From Kitasatospora sp. MAP12-44 (GTDB taxonomy: Bacteria; Actinomycetota; Actinomycetes; Streptomycetales; Streptomycetaceae), in contig NZ_JARZAE010000004.1 in the NCBI RefSeq assembly GCF_029892095.1, positions 7,068,001 through 7,132,000 on the forward strand: a DNA stretch of 64,000 nucleotides, in the 5' to 3' direction. Position 1 is the stretch's first letter, and every line of letters begins with the position of its first letter. Under the pieces are notes generated by a model. The model was not told the DNA's origin, did no database searches, and worked only from the letters and a program-made list of their open reading frames with translations. This document shows, piece by piece, positions 49,201 to 56,111 of the stretch. A program made the position numbers and the translations under genes.

Positions 49201-49646
49201 CCGGCATCGACGACGCCACGCACGCCCGCAAGGTCGACGTCGTGCGTCGTGCGCTGGAGCTGCACCAGCCCGACCCGGCTGACCCGATCGGCGTACTGGC
49301 CGCGGTCGGCGGCCTGGAGCACGCGGCGCTGGCGGGCTTCATGCTCGGCGCCGCCTCGCTGCGCACGCCGGTGATCCTGGACGGCGTCATCGCCGGTTCG
49401 GCCGCGCTGGTCGCCAAGGCCATCGCCCCCGAGGTGCTGGCGGCCTGTATCGCCGGGCACCGCTCGGCGGAGCCCGGCCACCAGGCCGCGCTGGCCAAGC
49501 TGGGCCTGCGTCCGCTGATCGACCTCGACCTGCGCCTCGGCGAGGGCACCGGTGCGCTGCTGGCGCTCCCCCTGGTGCAGAGTGCGGCCCGCGCGATGCA
49601 CGATGTAGCCACCTTCGACTCCGCCGGGGTCACCGAAAAGGGCTGA
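46296..49646 (+). CDS. cobT: BluB-CobT fusion with long Pro/Glu/Ala-rich N-terminus
   Basis: This is a 1116-residue protein in three parts. Residues about 1-535 are low-complexity, dominated by Pro, Ala, Glu and Val with EPEP and VAVEPEP runs, and are surely disordered. Residues about 539-765 are BluB-like 5,6-dimethylbenzimidazole synthase of the nitroreductase fold (MRERRDIRNGFRPDPVP, APSVGYSQPWDFVVI, GLGVGWVSFFDEEE). Residues about 768-1116 are CobT, which attaches ribose phosphate to dimethylbenzimidazole (AGSLGMLEIISAQLSG, FAGDHGVHAQGVTPWPQEVT, TGDMGIANTT, GLEHAALAGFMLGAA). One chain thus makes and activates the lower ligand of B12. ATG 46296 follows GGAAGGAG. Confidence 0.93.
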   Translation: MTDGGHVPSEGLPEHLLPEHGSDPALGGVGWGVDLVGQPVPGGPLRPAFTFLDQPDQLEQRLEPLDDDDDVLLMPGPQGSWGDAAPQVAIPQQQPLPVPVPDATMAFHPVEPVAQPAPQLEAPLLEAQPLAVPTAEPVLAPAALPAAAPDIAPTIALLTVPGAELPGAELPGAELLGAGGTPVEPSWPPVAPPLVAADAAPEVLAPVTEPLPQSEIPQMETPQPVAAQPEALQPAQPQPTVVAQPARRPLHAGPPIPDPSLMTGHVPVRSLADRGPSGQTATPAGGTPILVLPAPVEVPVPVAVEPAPVAVEPEPVAVEPEPEPEPAPVAEAPVPAAPVAEAAVSEAGVAEPEPQPVVEVAPAAPVAQPRRIAAFLAAPAPLGFPVVPPAEVVPEPEPEAVVVPPITPAEPEATPEALSEPAPEPAPETAAGTGVMPTVTVAAEAVQPEAVAPEIPATPEPAVEPEPVAVHEEPVAEPEPAPEPQVEAIEEPATLEAPEPAAPVEPSMLEEAAVLEDAEAAETLEEPDAAPRPPAAPGYDDAMRDAVHQVMRERRDIRNGFRPDPVPHEVLLRVLEAAHTAPSVGYSQPWDFVVIRSSKTRRKMHDLAARQREAFAASLPKGRAKQFKEIKIEAILDTPVNIVVTADRTRGGRHTLGRHTQPQMAPYSAALAVENLWLAARAEGLGVGWVSFFDEEEMVRELGLPEHLDVVAYLCVGYVDAFPDEPELQQQGWAKKRPLSWVVHEEQYGNRALPGEQPHSLLAETRRTIRPLDAKALGEAWDRQKRMTKPAGSLGMLEIISAQLSGLSRKCPPPIPEPACVAIFAGDHGVHAQGVTPWPQEVTAQMVANFLAGGAVVNAFAAQVGAEVCVVDVGVASELPEAIQSGRTTGLLPRKVKAGTDDMTQGPAMSREEALKAIEVGIETARDLVAAGNKILITGDMGIANTTASAALIAVFAGADPAEVTGRGTGIDDATHARKVDVVRRALELHQPDPADPIGVLAAVGGLEHAALAGFMLGAASLRTPVILDGVIAGSAALVAKAIAPEVLAACIAGHRSAEPGHQAALAKLGLRPLIDLDLRLGEGTGALLALPLVQSAARAMHDVATFDSAGVTEKG

Positions 49647-49655
49647 AAGCCTCCC

Positions 49656-49701
49656 CACTCCTCCGCAGCCGGCCCGAGGGCGCGCCGGCTGCGGAGGAGT
49701 G
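49656..49701 (+). terminator. Terminator hairpin after bluB-cobT
   Basis: CACTCCTCCGCAGCCGGC and its exact complement form a perfect 18-base-pair stem with a ten-base loop, ten bases after the stop codon. Confidence 0.85.
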
Positions 49702-49744
49702 CAGCCGTACCCGAAAACCCTCCGTCCCCCCAGGAGCTCCGCCG

Positions 49745-51004
49745 ATGACCGCGCCCAACCCCCACCCCAGCACCGCGGGCCGCACGCCGTACCCCGTCGG
49801 TCTGCTGCTCACCGGCCGCCGTGTCCTGGTGGTCGGCGGCGGCCAGGTCGCCCAGCGCCGGCTGCCCGCCCTGATAGCCGCCGGCGCCGAGGTGCACCTG
49901 GTCTCCCCGGCCACCACCCCGGCCGTCCAGGCGATGGCCGACGCGGGCGAGATCAGCTGGCACCGCCGCGGCTACACCGACGGCGACCTCGCCGACACCT
50001 GGTACGTGCTGGTCGCCACCGACGACCGCGCGGTCAACGAGGCCGTCAGCGCGGCGGCCGAAGGCCTGCGGATCTTCTGCGCCCGCAGCGACGACGCCAC
50101 CGCCGCCAGCGCCTGGACCCCGGCCACCGGACACGACGACGGCACCACCGTCGCCGTGCTGACCGGCGACCCCCGGCACTCGGCCGCGCTGCGCACCACC
50201 ATCGTCGAGGGGCTGCGGGACGGCAGCCTGAGCGCGCGCCAGTTCCGCACCCGCGCGGCCGGTGTGGCCCTGGTCGGCGGCGGTCCGGGCGACCCGGACC
50301 TGATCACCGTGCGCGGCCGCCGGCTGCTCGCCGACGCCGACGTCGTGGTGGCCGACCGGCTGGCCCCGCGCGAACTGCTCGCCGAGCTGGCCCCGCACGT
50401 CGAGGTGATCGACGCCTCCAAGATCCCGTATGGGCGCGCGATGGCCCAGGAGGCGATCAACCAGGCGCTGATCGACGCGGCCAGGGCCGGCAAGTTCGTG
50501 GTCCGCCTCAAGGGCGGCGACCCGTACGTCTACGGGCGCGGCGGCGAGGAGCTGCTGGCCTGCGTGGAGGCCGGCATCCCGGTCACCGTGGTGCCGGGCA
50601 TCTCCAGCTCGATCAGTGTCCCGGCCGCCGTGGGCATCCCGGTCACCCACCGCGGGATGACGCACGAGTTCACCGTGATCTCCGGCCATGTCGCCCCCGA
50701 GGACCCGCGCTCGCTGGTCAACTGGGAGGCCGCCGCCCAGATGCGCGGGACCCTGGTGCTGCTGATGGCCGTCGAGCGGATCGGCGCCATCGCCGCCAAG
50801 CTGATCGCCTCGGGCCGGGACGCCGCGACGCCCGTCGCCGTGGTCCAGGAGGGCACCACGGCTGCTCAGCGCCGGATCGACGCCACCCTCGGTACGGTCG
50901 CCGCCACCGTCGCCGCCGAGGGCGTCCGCCCGCCGGCCGTGATCGTGATCGGCGAGGTCGTGCATGTGCTGGGGCAGGGAGCGGGACAGGGGCCGAGCGC
51001 TTGA
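49745..51004 (+). CDS. CysG-type siroheme synthase: precorrin-2 dehydrogenase domain plus uroporphyrinogen-III methyltransferase
   Basis: This is a 419-residue fusion. Residues about 15-165 are a SirC/Met8-like NAD-binding domain (LTGRRVLVVGGGQVAQRRLPALIAAGAEVHLV, WYVLVATDDRAVNEAV). Residues about 172-415 are SUMT/CobA, methylating uroporphyrinogen III at C2 and C7 (VALVGGGPGDPDLITVRGRRLLADADVVVADRL, VRLKGGDPYVYGRGGEE, VVPGISSSISVPAAVGIPVTHRG). It feeds siroheme and B12 synthesis. ATG 49745 has AGGAG upstream. The stop overlaps the next ATG (TGATG). Confidence 0.92.
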   Translation: MTAPNPHPSTAGRTPYPVGLLLTGRRVLVVGGGQVAQRRLPALIAAGAEVHLVSPATTPAVQAMADAGEISWHRRGYTDGDLADTWYVLVATDDRAVNEAVSAAAEGLRIFCARSDDATAASAWTPATGHDDGTTVAVLTGDPRHSAALRTTIVEGLRDGSLSARQFRTRAAGVALVGGGPGDPDLITVRGRRLLADADVVVADRLAPRELLAELAPHVEVIDASKIPYGRAMAQEAINQALIDAARAGKFVVRLKGGDPYVYGRGGEELLACVEAGIPVTVVPGISSSISVPAAVGIPVTHRGMTHEFTVISGHVAPEDPRSLVNWEAAAQMRGTLVLLMAVERIGAIAAKLIASGRDAATPVAVVQEGTTAAQRRIDATLGTVAATVAAEGVRPPAVIVIGEVVHVLGQGAGQGPSA

Positions 51005-51831
51005 TGGTCGAGCCGACTGCCGTCACCGACCCCGAGGATCCACGCCTGGCGGACTACACCGGGCTGACCGACGTCGAGCTGCGCCGCCGCCGGGAGCCCG
51101 CCGAGGGCCTCTTCATCGCCGAGGGCGAGAAGGTCATCCGGCGCGCGCTGGCCGCCGGCTACCGGATGCGGTCGATGCTGCTGACGGCCAAGTGGCTGGA
51201 CGTCATGGCGGACGTCATCGCCGAGGCGGACGCCCCCGTCCACCTGGTGGACGCCCGTCTCGCCGAGGAGGTGACGGGCTACCACGTGCACCGCGGGGCA
51301 CTCGCCTCGATGGCCCGCAAGCCGCTGCCGCCCGCCGCCGAGCTGCTCGCCGGGGCAGGCCGGGCGGCCCCCCGGCGGGTCGCCGTGTTCGAGGACATCG
51401 TCGACCACGCCAATCTGGGCGCGGCGTTCCGGAACGCCGCCGCGCTCGGGGTCGACGCCGTCCTGCTCACCCCGCGGTGCGCCGACCCCTTCTACCGGCG
51501 GTCGGTGAAGGTCTCGATGGGGGCCGTCTTCCAGGTGCCGTGGACCCGCCTGCAGTCCGGGCCCGAGGACATCGAGACCTTGCGAGCCGCGGGCTTCACG
51601 GTCGCCGCGCTCTGCCTGAGCGACCAGGCGATCACCCTCGACGAACTCGCCGCCCGCGACGAGGAGAAGCTCGCCCTGGTGTTCGGCACGGAAGGCGCCG
51701 GCCTCACCCCGCAGACCCTGGCCGCGGTCGACGTGCACGTCCGCATCCCGATGGATGCCGGAGTCGACTCCCTGAATGTGGCCGCCGCCTCAGCCGTCGC
51801 TTTCTACACCACCCGGCCGCGACCCGCCTGA
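51004..51831 (+). CDS. TrmH/SpoU-family RNA 2'-O-methyltransferase
   Basis: This is a 275-residue SPOUT methyltransferase. The N-terminal substrate-binding part has FIAEGEKVIRRALAAGYRMRSMLL. The knotted catalytic part has VFEDIVDHANLGAAFRNAAALGVDAVLLTPRCADPFYRRSVKVSMGAVFQVP, then FGTEGAGLTPQTL and IPMDAGVDSLNVAAASAVAFY. It methylates ribose in tRNA or rRNA; the exact target is unknown. ATG overlaps the previous stop by one base. Confidence 0.92.
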   Translation: MVEPTAVTDPEDPRLADYTGLTDVELRRRREPAEGLFIAEGEKVIRRALAAGYRMRSMLLTAKWLDVMADVIAEADAPVHLVDARLAEEVTGYHVHRGALASMARKPLPPAAELLAGAGRAAPRRVAVFEDIVDHANLGAAFRNAAALGVDAVLLTPRCADPFYRRSVKVSMGAVFQVPWTRLQSGPEDIETLRAAGFTVAALCLSDQAITLDELAARDEEKLALVFGTEGAGLTPQTLAAVDVHVRIPMDAGVDSLNVAAASAVAFYTTRPRPA

Positions 51832-52293
51832 GCCTGCGGATTCCCGCAACCGTCAACTCCGCAGCGTGTGCGCCGGTGTACGCGCTGCGCACTCCGCGCC
51901 GCGCCCGCGCTCTGCCGCGCCGCGCCGATTGCCGCTCCCGCGCAGGTCAGCAGCCGGTTCGGGCTGGATCACCGCGCTTCCGCACGACCGCGCCCCCCGC
52001 TCGACTCCCGCTCCGACCGGCCGCCCGGGCGGCGGTGGCGCACGCCTCCGTGCCCCGGCTCGTTCCGCCTGCCCGCTTGCGCGCCGGTGCGCATAGTCCA
52101 GCTGAATATCCGCATGCGCGCCGTTGCGCAGAAAGTCGGATCACTCCAAGAATGCGATGGTCACACCGCAGCCCGGGTCTTCCCGGCCGCCGTTGCTGAC
52201 GTTCCGGCGACTCCTGCCGTCCTTGGACTGTGGCGGAGACCGGCTTCCCACCGCTGCCGCGCCTGCCGTTGCCCCGCCCCGAGGAGGGTTCTG
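51832..52293. other. Upstream region of the lanthipeptide locus
   Basis: This is a 462-base region without a convincing gene. CTGCGGA-17-TCCGCAG at 51834-51864 may end the TrmH transcript. 52095-52145 is comparatively A/T-rich (GAATATCCGCATG, GCAGAAAGTCGGATC) and is the likeliest site of the lanKC promoter. The lanKC frame stays open through it but lacks homology. Confidence 0.4.
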
Positions 52294-54897
52294 TTGGACA
52301 ACCGCTACGAGACCTACGCCTTCGCCGACCCGCTCTTCTACGACTCGCCCCGGCGCTGGGGTGCGCACGAGGAGTTCGCCGCCGTCGGCCGGGCGCTGCC
52401 CGCGGGGTGGGAGCGGGCCGAGCAGGAGATCTGGGCGGTGGTCCGGCCGGTTGACGTCCCGCTGCCCGGGCAGGGCTGGAAGATCCACGTGTCCGCGCGG
52501 GCCGAGGACGCCGAGGAGGTGCTGCAGGAGGTCTACACGTTCTGCCTGCGCGAGCGCGTCACCTTCAAGTTCCTGCGCGGGCTCCCGATCCTTCAGGTGC
52601 AGAACTCCAAGTACGCGCCGCGCGGCTCCAGCGGCAAGTTCTGCACGCTGTACCCGCTGGACGACGCGGAGTTGGAGCGATGTCTCGACGGGCTCGGCCG
52701 CGCACTGGCCGGCCGCAAGGGGCCGTACATCCTCAGCGACTTACGGTGGGGCGAGGGCCCGCTCTACCTCAGGTACGGGGGCTTCGCCGAGCGCCACTGC
52801 CGCAACGAGGCGGGGGAGCGGGTGCTCGCCCTGGAGGACCCTGACGGTTGCCTGGTGCCCGACGTCCGGGGCGCCGGCTTCTCCCTCCCGGACTGGGCGC
52901 CGATACCGGCCGTGGTCGCGCCGGCGCTGGCCGAGCGGGCGGCGCAGCGCGACACCGGGTTGCCCTACACCGTGCAGCAGGTCCTGCACTTCTCCAACGC
53001 GGGCGGCGTGTACCTCGCCCGCGACGGCGCGAACGGGCCGCAGCTGGTGCTGAAGGAGGCCCGGCCGTTCGCCGGGCTTGACCAGCGCGGGGTGGACGCC
53101 GTGACCCGGCTGCGCAATGAGCACGAGATCCTGGTCCGGCTGGCGGGTGTGCCCGGCGTCCCCGCGCAGCACGGGCTGCTGACGGCCTGGGAACACGAGT
53201 TCCTGGTCGAGGAGTTCGTCGAGGGCCGGCCGCTGAGCGAGTGGCTCGCCACCCGCTACCCGCTGATCCATCCGGACGCCGACGAGGCCGCGCTCGCCAC
53301 GTACACCCGCGAGGCGGTCGGGATCGTGGAGCGCATCGAGCAGGCCCTGGCGGCGATCCACGCCCGCGGGGTGGTCTTCGGCGACCTCCATCCGCGCAAT
53401 GTGATCATCCGGCCGGACGGCGACATCTGCTTCATCGACTTCGAACTCGCCAGCACCGTCGAGAAGTTCGTCCGCCCGGGGCTGGGAGCCGCCGGCTTCG
53501 CCGCACCGAGGGGCTACACCGGGACGCAGATCGACCGCTACGCTCTGGCCGCGATCCGGCTCTGGCTCTTCCTGCCGCTGACCCAACTGCCCGCCCTGGA
53601 CCCGGGCAAGGCCCTGGAGTTCGCCGACGCGATCGAGAGCGGCTTCCCGGTACCCGAGGGCTACACCGACGAGATCCGCCGCCTGCTCGGCCCCACCCCC
53701 TCGGCCGGCCGCACCGCCCGCCCCGAACTGGGCCTGCGCCGTGCGGAGTCGGCCGCGCTACTGGCCGCGCCGGTGGCCGACTGGCCCGGGATCAGGGACT
53801 CACTGGCCGCCGGTATCGCGGCGATGGCCACCCCCGACCGCGCCGACCGGCTGTTCCCCGGCGACGTCGCCCAGTTCACCCACGGCGGCCTGGGCCTCGC
53901 CTACGGCGCGGCCGGCGTCCTCTACGCCCTGCACGCCACCGGAGCCGGGATCGACCCCGAGCACGTCCAGTGGCTGGTCCGCGCCGCCGGCACCCGCCCC
54001 GTCGAACCGGGCCTGTACTACGGCGGACACGGCGTGGCCTACGTGCTGGACCTGCTCGGCGAACGCGACGCGGCTCTCGGGCTGATCCGGCGCCTCGCCC
54101 AGGCCCCGGACGACGAGCCGGAGCCGGGCCTGGCCGCCGGCGCGCCCGGCATCGCCCTCACCCTGCTGCACTTCGCCACCGCCACCGGCGAACCCCGGCT
54201 GCTGGACCAGGCGCTGGCCCTCGCCCGTGCGTCGGCCGACGCCCTGGAGAAGGCCGGAAGCAGCGACCCGAAGCGCCAGGCGGGCCTGCTGGCCGGAGCC
54301 TCGGGTACCGTGCTCGCCCTGGTCCGGCTGTACGAGCACACCGGAGACGGCGCCCTGCTCGACCAGGCCCAGACCCTGCTGGAGCTGGACCTCGACCGCT
54401 GCGGCAGCGTCGCCGACGGCACCCTCCAAGTCGTCGACGGCCGCCGGGTGATGCCCTACCTGGAGACCGGCAGCGCCGGGATCGGCCTCGCGCTGAACGC
54501 CCTGCTCGCGCACCGGCCCGACAGCCCCTCGGCCCGCCACGAGCCGCCGCTGCTCCGGGCGGCCGAGCCGGAGCTGTTCATCCAGCCGGGCCTGTTCAAC
54601 GGACGGGCGGGGATGCTCGGCTACCTGGCCCTCACCCGGCACCGCGCGGCCGATCCGGCCGGCCGGACGGCCCTGCTGGCGCGCCAGCGCTCGCTGCTGA
54701 CCCTGCACCAGATCTCCTACCAGGGCCATCTCGCCTTCCCCGGCGACCAGTTGCTGCGCCTCTCGGCGGACCTCGCGACCGGCTCCGCCGGAGTGCTGCT
54801 GGCGTTGGGCACGGCCCTGGGCGGCACCCCCTTCCTCCCCTGGAGCGGCGCCGCCCCCACCGACTCCCGGCCACCGGCCGGGCGATTCACCCCGTAG
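52294..54897 (+). CDS. Class III lanthionine synthetase (LanKC, RamC/AmfT-like)
   Basis: This is an 867-residue enzyme that phosphorylates and eliminates Ser/Thr in a precursor peptide and cyclises the products onto Cys. The N-terminal lyase region (about 1-210) begins MDNRYETYAFADPLFYDSP, as RamC-type enzymes do, and includes FKFLRGLPILQVQNSKYAPRGSSGKFCTLYP. The kinase region (about 225-480) has VVFGDLHPRNVII with catalytic Asp364 and CFIDFEL. The C-terminal cyclase-like part (about 500-867) has GGLGLAYGAAGVLYAL repeats and GLFNGRAGMLGYL, but no Cys-His zinc ligands, as expected for class III. TTG 52294 is chosen because GAGGAGG lies seven bases upstream and homology starts there. Confidence 0.93.
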   Translation: MDNRYETYAFADPLFYDSPRRWGAHEEFAAVGRALPAGWERAEQEIWAVVRPVDVPLPGQGWKIHVSARAEDAEEVLQEVYTFCLRERVTFKFLRGLPILQVQNSKYAPRGSSGKFCTLYPLDDAELERCLDGLGRALAGRKGPYILSDLRWGEGPLYLRYGGFAERHCRNEAGERVLALEDPDGCLVPDVRGAGFSLPDWAPIPAVVAPALAERAAQRDTGLPYTVQQVLHFSNAGGVYLARDGANGPQLVLKEARPFAGLDQRGVDAVTRLRNEHEILVRLAGVPGVPAQHGLLTAWEHEFLVEEFVEGRPLSEWLATRYPLIHPDADEAALATYTREAVGIVERIEQALAAIHARGVVFGDLHPRNVIIRPDGDICFIDFELASTVEKFVRPGLGAAGFAAPRGYTGTQIDRYALAAIRLWLFLPLTQLPALDPGKALEFADAIESGFPVPEGYTDEIRRLLGPTPSAGRTARPELGLRRAESAALLAAPVADWPGIRDSLAAGIAAMATPDRADRLFPGDVAQFTHGGLGLAYGAAGVLYALHATGAGIDPEHVQWLVRAAGTRPVEPGLYYGGHGVAYVLDLLGERDAALGLIRRLAQAPDDEPEPGLAAGAPGIALTLLHFATATGEPRLLDQALALARASADALEKAGSSDPKRQAGLLAGASGTVLALVRLYEHTGDGALLDQAQTLLELDLDRCGSVADGTLQVVDGRRVMPYLETGSAGIGLALNALLAHRPDSPSARHEPPLLRAAEPELFIQPGLFNGRAGMLGYLALTRHRAADPAGRTALLARQRSLLTLHQISYQGHLAFPGDQLLRLSADLATGSAGVLLALGTALGGTPFLPWSGAAPTDSRPPAGRFTP

Positions 54898-54911
54898 AGA
54901 AGGAGAACATC

Positions 54912-55052
54912 ATGGCGATCCTCGACCTCCAGACCATGGAGCTGCCCGTCACCGAGGCCACCACGATCGATGGCACCCTCGCGAACGACATCAGTTCCCT
55001 GAGTGTCCTCAACTGCACTGAAAGCACCGTCAGCACCCTGCTCTGCCTCTGA
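54912..55052 (+). CDS. Class III lanthipeptide precursor (SapB-like)
   Basis: This is a 46-residue peptide directly after the synthetase, with AAGGAG before ATG. The leader starts MAILDLQTMELP, matching the conserved LxLQ recognition helix of class III leaders (SapB's RamS has FDLQSME). The core holds two ring motifs: Ser28-x2-Ser31-x3-Cys35 (SSLSVLNC) and Ser38-x2-Ser41-x3-Cys45 (STVSTLLC), the same layout as SapB, giving lanthionine or labionin rings. Core residues differ from RamS. A morphogenetic surfactant role is plausible; other bioactivity is possible. A perfect hairpin follows. Confidence 0.93.
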   Translation: MAILDLQTMELPVTEATTIDGTLANDISSLSVLNCTESTVSTLLCL

Positions 55053-55070
55053 CACGACAGCACGTCGTAG

Positions 55071-55103
55071 CCGGCCGGGCCCCCACCACGGGGGCCCGGC
55101 CGG
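55071..55103. terminator. Bidirectional hairpin after the lanthipeptide gene
   Basis: CCGGCCGGGCCCCC-accac-GGGGGCCCGGCCGG is a perfect 14-base-pair stem between the precursor stop and the end of the convergent gene at 55105. Confidence 0.85.
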
Positions 55104-55104
55104 G

Positions 55105-56061
55105 TCACCGCCCGCGCTCCACGTCCCACGCCACCCAGGCGCTGACCCAGGCCTCCAGCAGATCCTGCGCGTGGCTGTCCGCCAGGGTCTGCTGCGCGGC
55201 CCAGTACCGCTCCCAGCAGGCCTGCGCGGCCTCGCTGTCCACCGGCTGGCGCAGCCCGATGTAACGCACCAGCTCCTCCACCGCCGCCGCGCGCGGCCCG
55301 TCCCGCTCGGTGAACCACGGCACCTGGCTGCGCAGCTGCGAGATCTGGTTGACCATCGAGTACACCAGGTACTCGGCGCGCTCCGACCCGCAGCCGAGCA
55401 CCGCGGCCAGCTCGGTGACCGCCCGCCGGCTCAGCGCCCGGTAGGCCGTCCCGGCATCCGGGCCGCCCGGCACGAAGGTCTCCAGGAAGGCCCGCACCGC
55501 CGCGACCCCGGAGGCCGGCGCGAGCACCGGTTCAGGCCGGACGCGCCGCTCGGTCGTGATGCGCTCGAACAGCTCGTTGCGCCGCTCCACATAGGGGAGC
55601 AGGGCGTCGACCGGGCCGACTTCCACGTCTTCGGGAGCCACCCCGCGCCCGATCACGGTCACCGCCTGCCCGGCCACGGCCATCCGCAGCGCCCAGGCCT
55701 CGCCCACCCGGCAGAGCTCCCCCTGCGGCAGCTGGGCGCGGACGGGCGCGCTGGGGGAGCGCGGCAGCTTCTCGTTGCGGATCTCCCGCCGCAGGGCGAG
55801 CAACGGGTCGACCCGCTGCTCGGCGCTCCCCGGCGGCCCGGTGGTCACCCCGACGAACGGCTCGCCGGCCTCCCGCCAGTCGCCGTACGCCAGTTGGACG
55901 GCGACCGGCACCCCGTTCTCGCTCTCCCAGCGCGCCAGATGGCCCAGCGCGACCGTCGGCCTGGTCAGCCCGTACACCGGGTAGGGCGGGTTGGTGGCGA
56001 GTTCCCGCATCAGCTGCTGGTACTGAGCAAGACGATCGGGATCGGGCGGCATCCGTTTCAT
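55105..56061 (-). CDS. Hypothetical protein, 318 residues
   Basis: I do not recognise the family. The protein is soluble, with no signal peptide or membrane segment. It begins MKRMPPDPDRLAQYQQLMRELATNPPYPVYGLTRPTVALGHLARWESENG, has a beta-rich middle (LAYGDWREAGEPFVGVTT) and a helical C-terminal half rich in Ala, Arg and Trp. Third-position G/C is strong, so it is coding. It is convergent with the lanthipeptide locus, so not part of that operon. A perfect dyad at 56081-56095 lies just upstream of its start. Confidence 0.75.
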   Translation of the reverse strand: MKRMPPDPDRLAQYQQLMRELATNPPYPVYGLTRPTVALGHLARWESENGVPVAVQLAYGDWREAGEPFVGVTTGPPGSAEQRVDPLLALRREIRNEKLPRSPSAPVRAQLPQGELCRVGEAWALRMAVAGQAVTVIGRGVAPEDVEVGPVDALLPYVERRNELFERITTERRVRPEPVLAPASGVAAVRAFLETFVPGGPDAGTAYRALSRRAVTELAAVLGCGSERAEYLVYSMVNQISQLRSQVPWFTERDGPRAAAVEELVRYIGLRQPVDSEAAQACWERYWAAQQTLADSHAQDLLEAWVSAWVAWDVERGR

Positions 56062-56080
56062 GCCGCAGAGTCTGGCATCC

Positions 56081-56095
56081 CTGACTGATAGTCAG
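56081..56095. promoter_or_regulatory. Inverted repeat upstream of the hypothetical gene
   Basis: CTGACT-gat-AGTCAG is a perfect six-base dyad 20 bases before the start codon at 56061. It could be an operator, or part of a terminator for the kinase gene that ends at 56112. Confidence 0.35.
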
Positions 56096-56111
56096 AAGAG
56101 TGCCCCGGACG

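Noticed and set aside
46185..49658. 1157-codon open frame on the minus strand opposite bluB-cobT
   Set aside because: It is the mirror of the Pro/Glu-rich and catalytic coding sequence, has no domain of its own, and is a known artefact of high-GC coding DNA.
52294..54897. Ordinary protein kinase with a C-terminal extension
   Set aside because: The N-terminal lyase region, LanC-like C-terminus and adjacent precursor show it is a LanKC enzyme.
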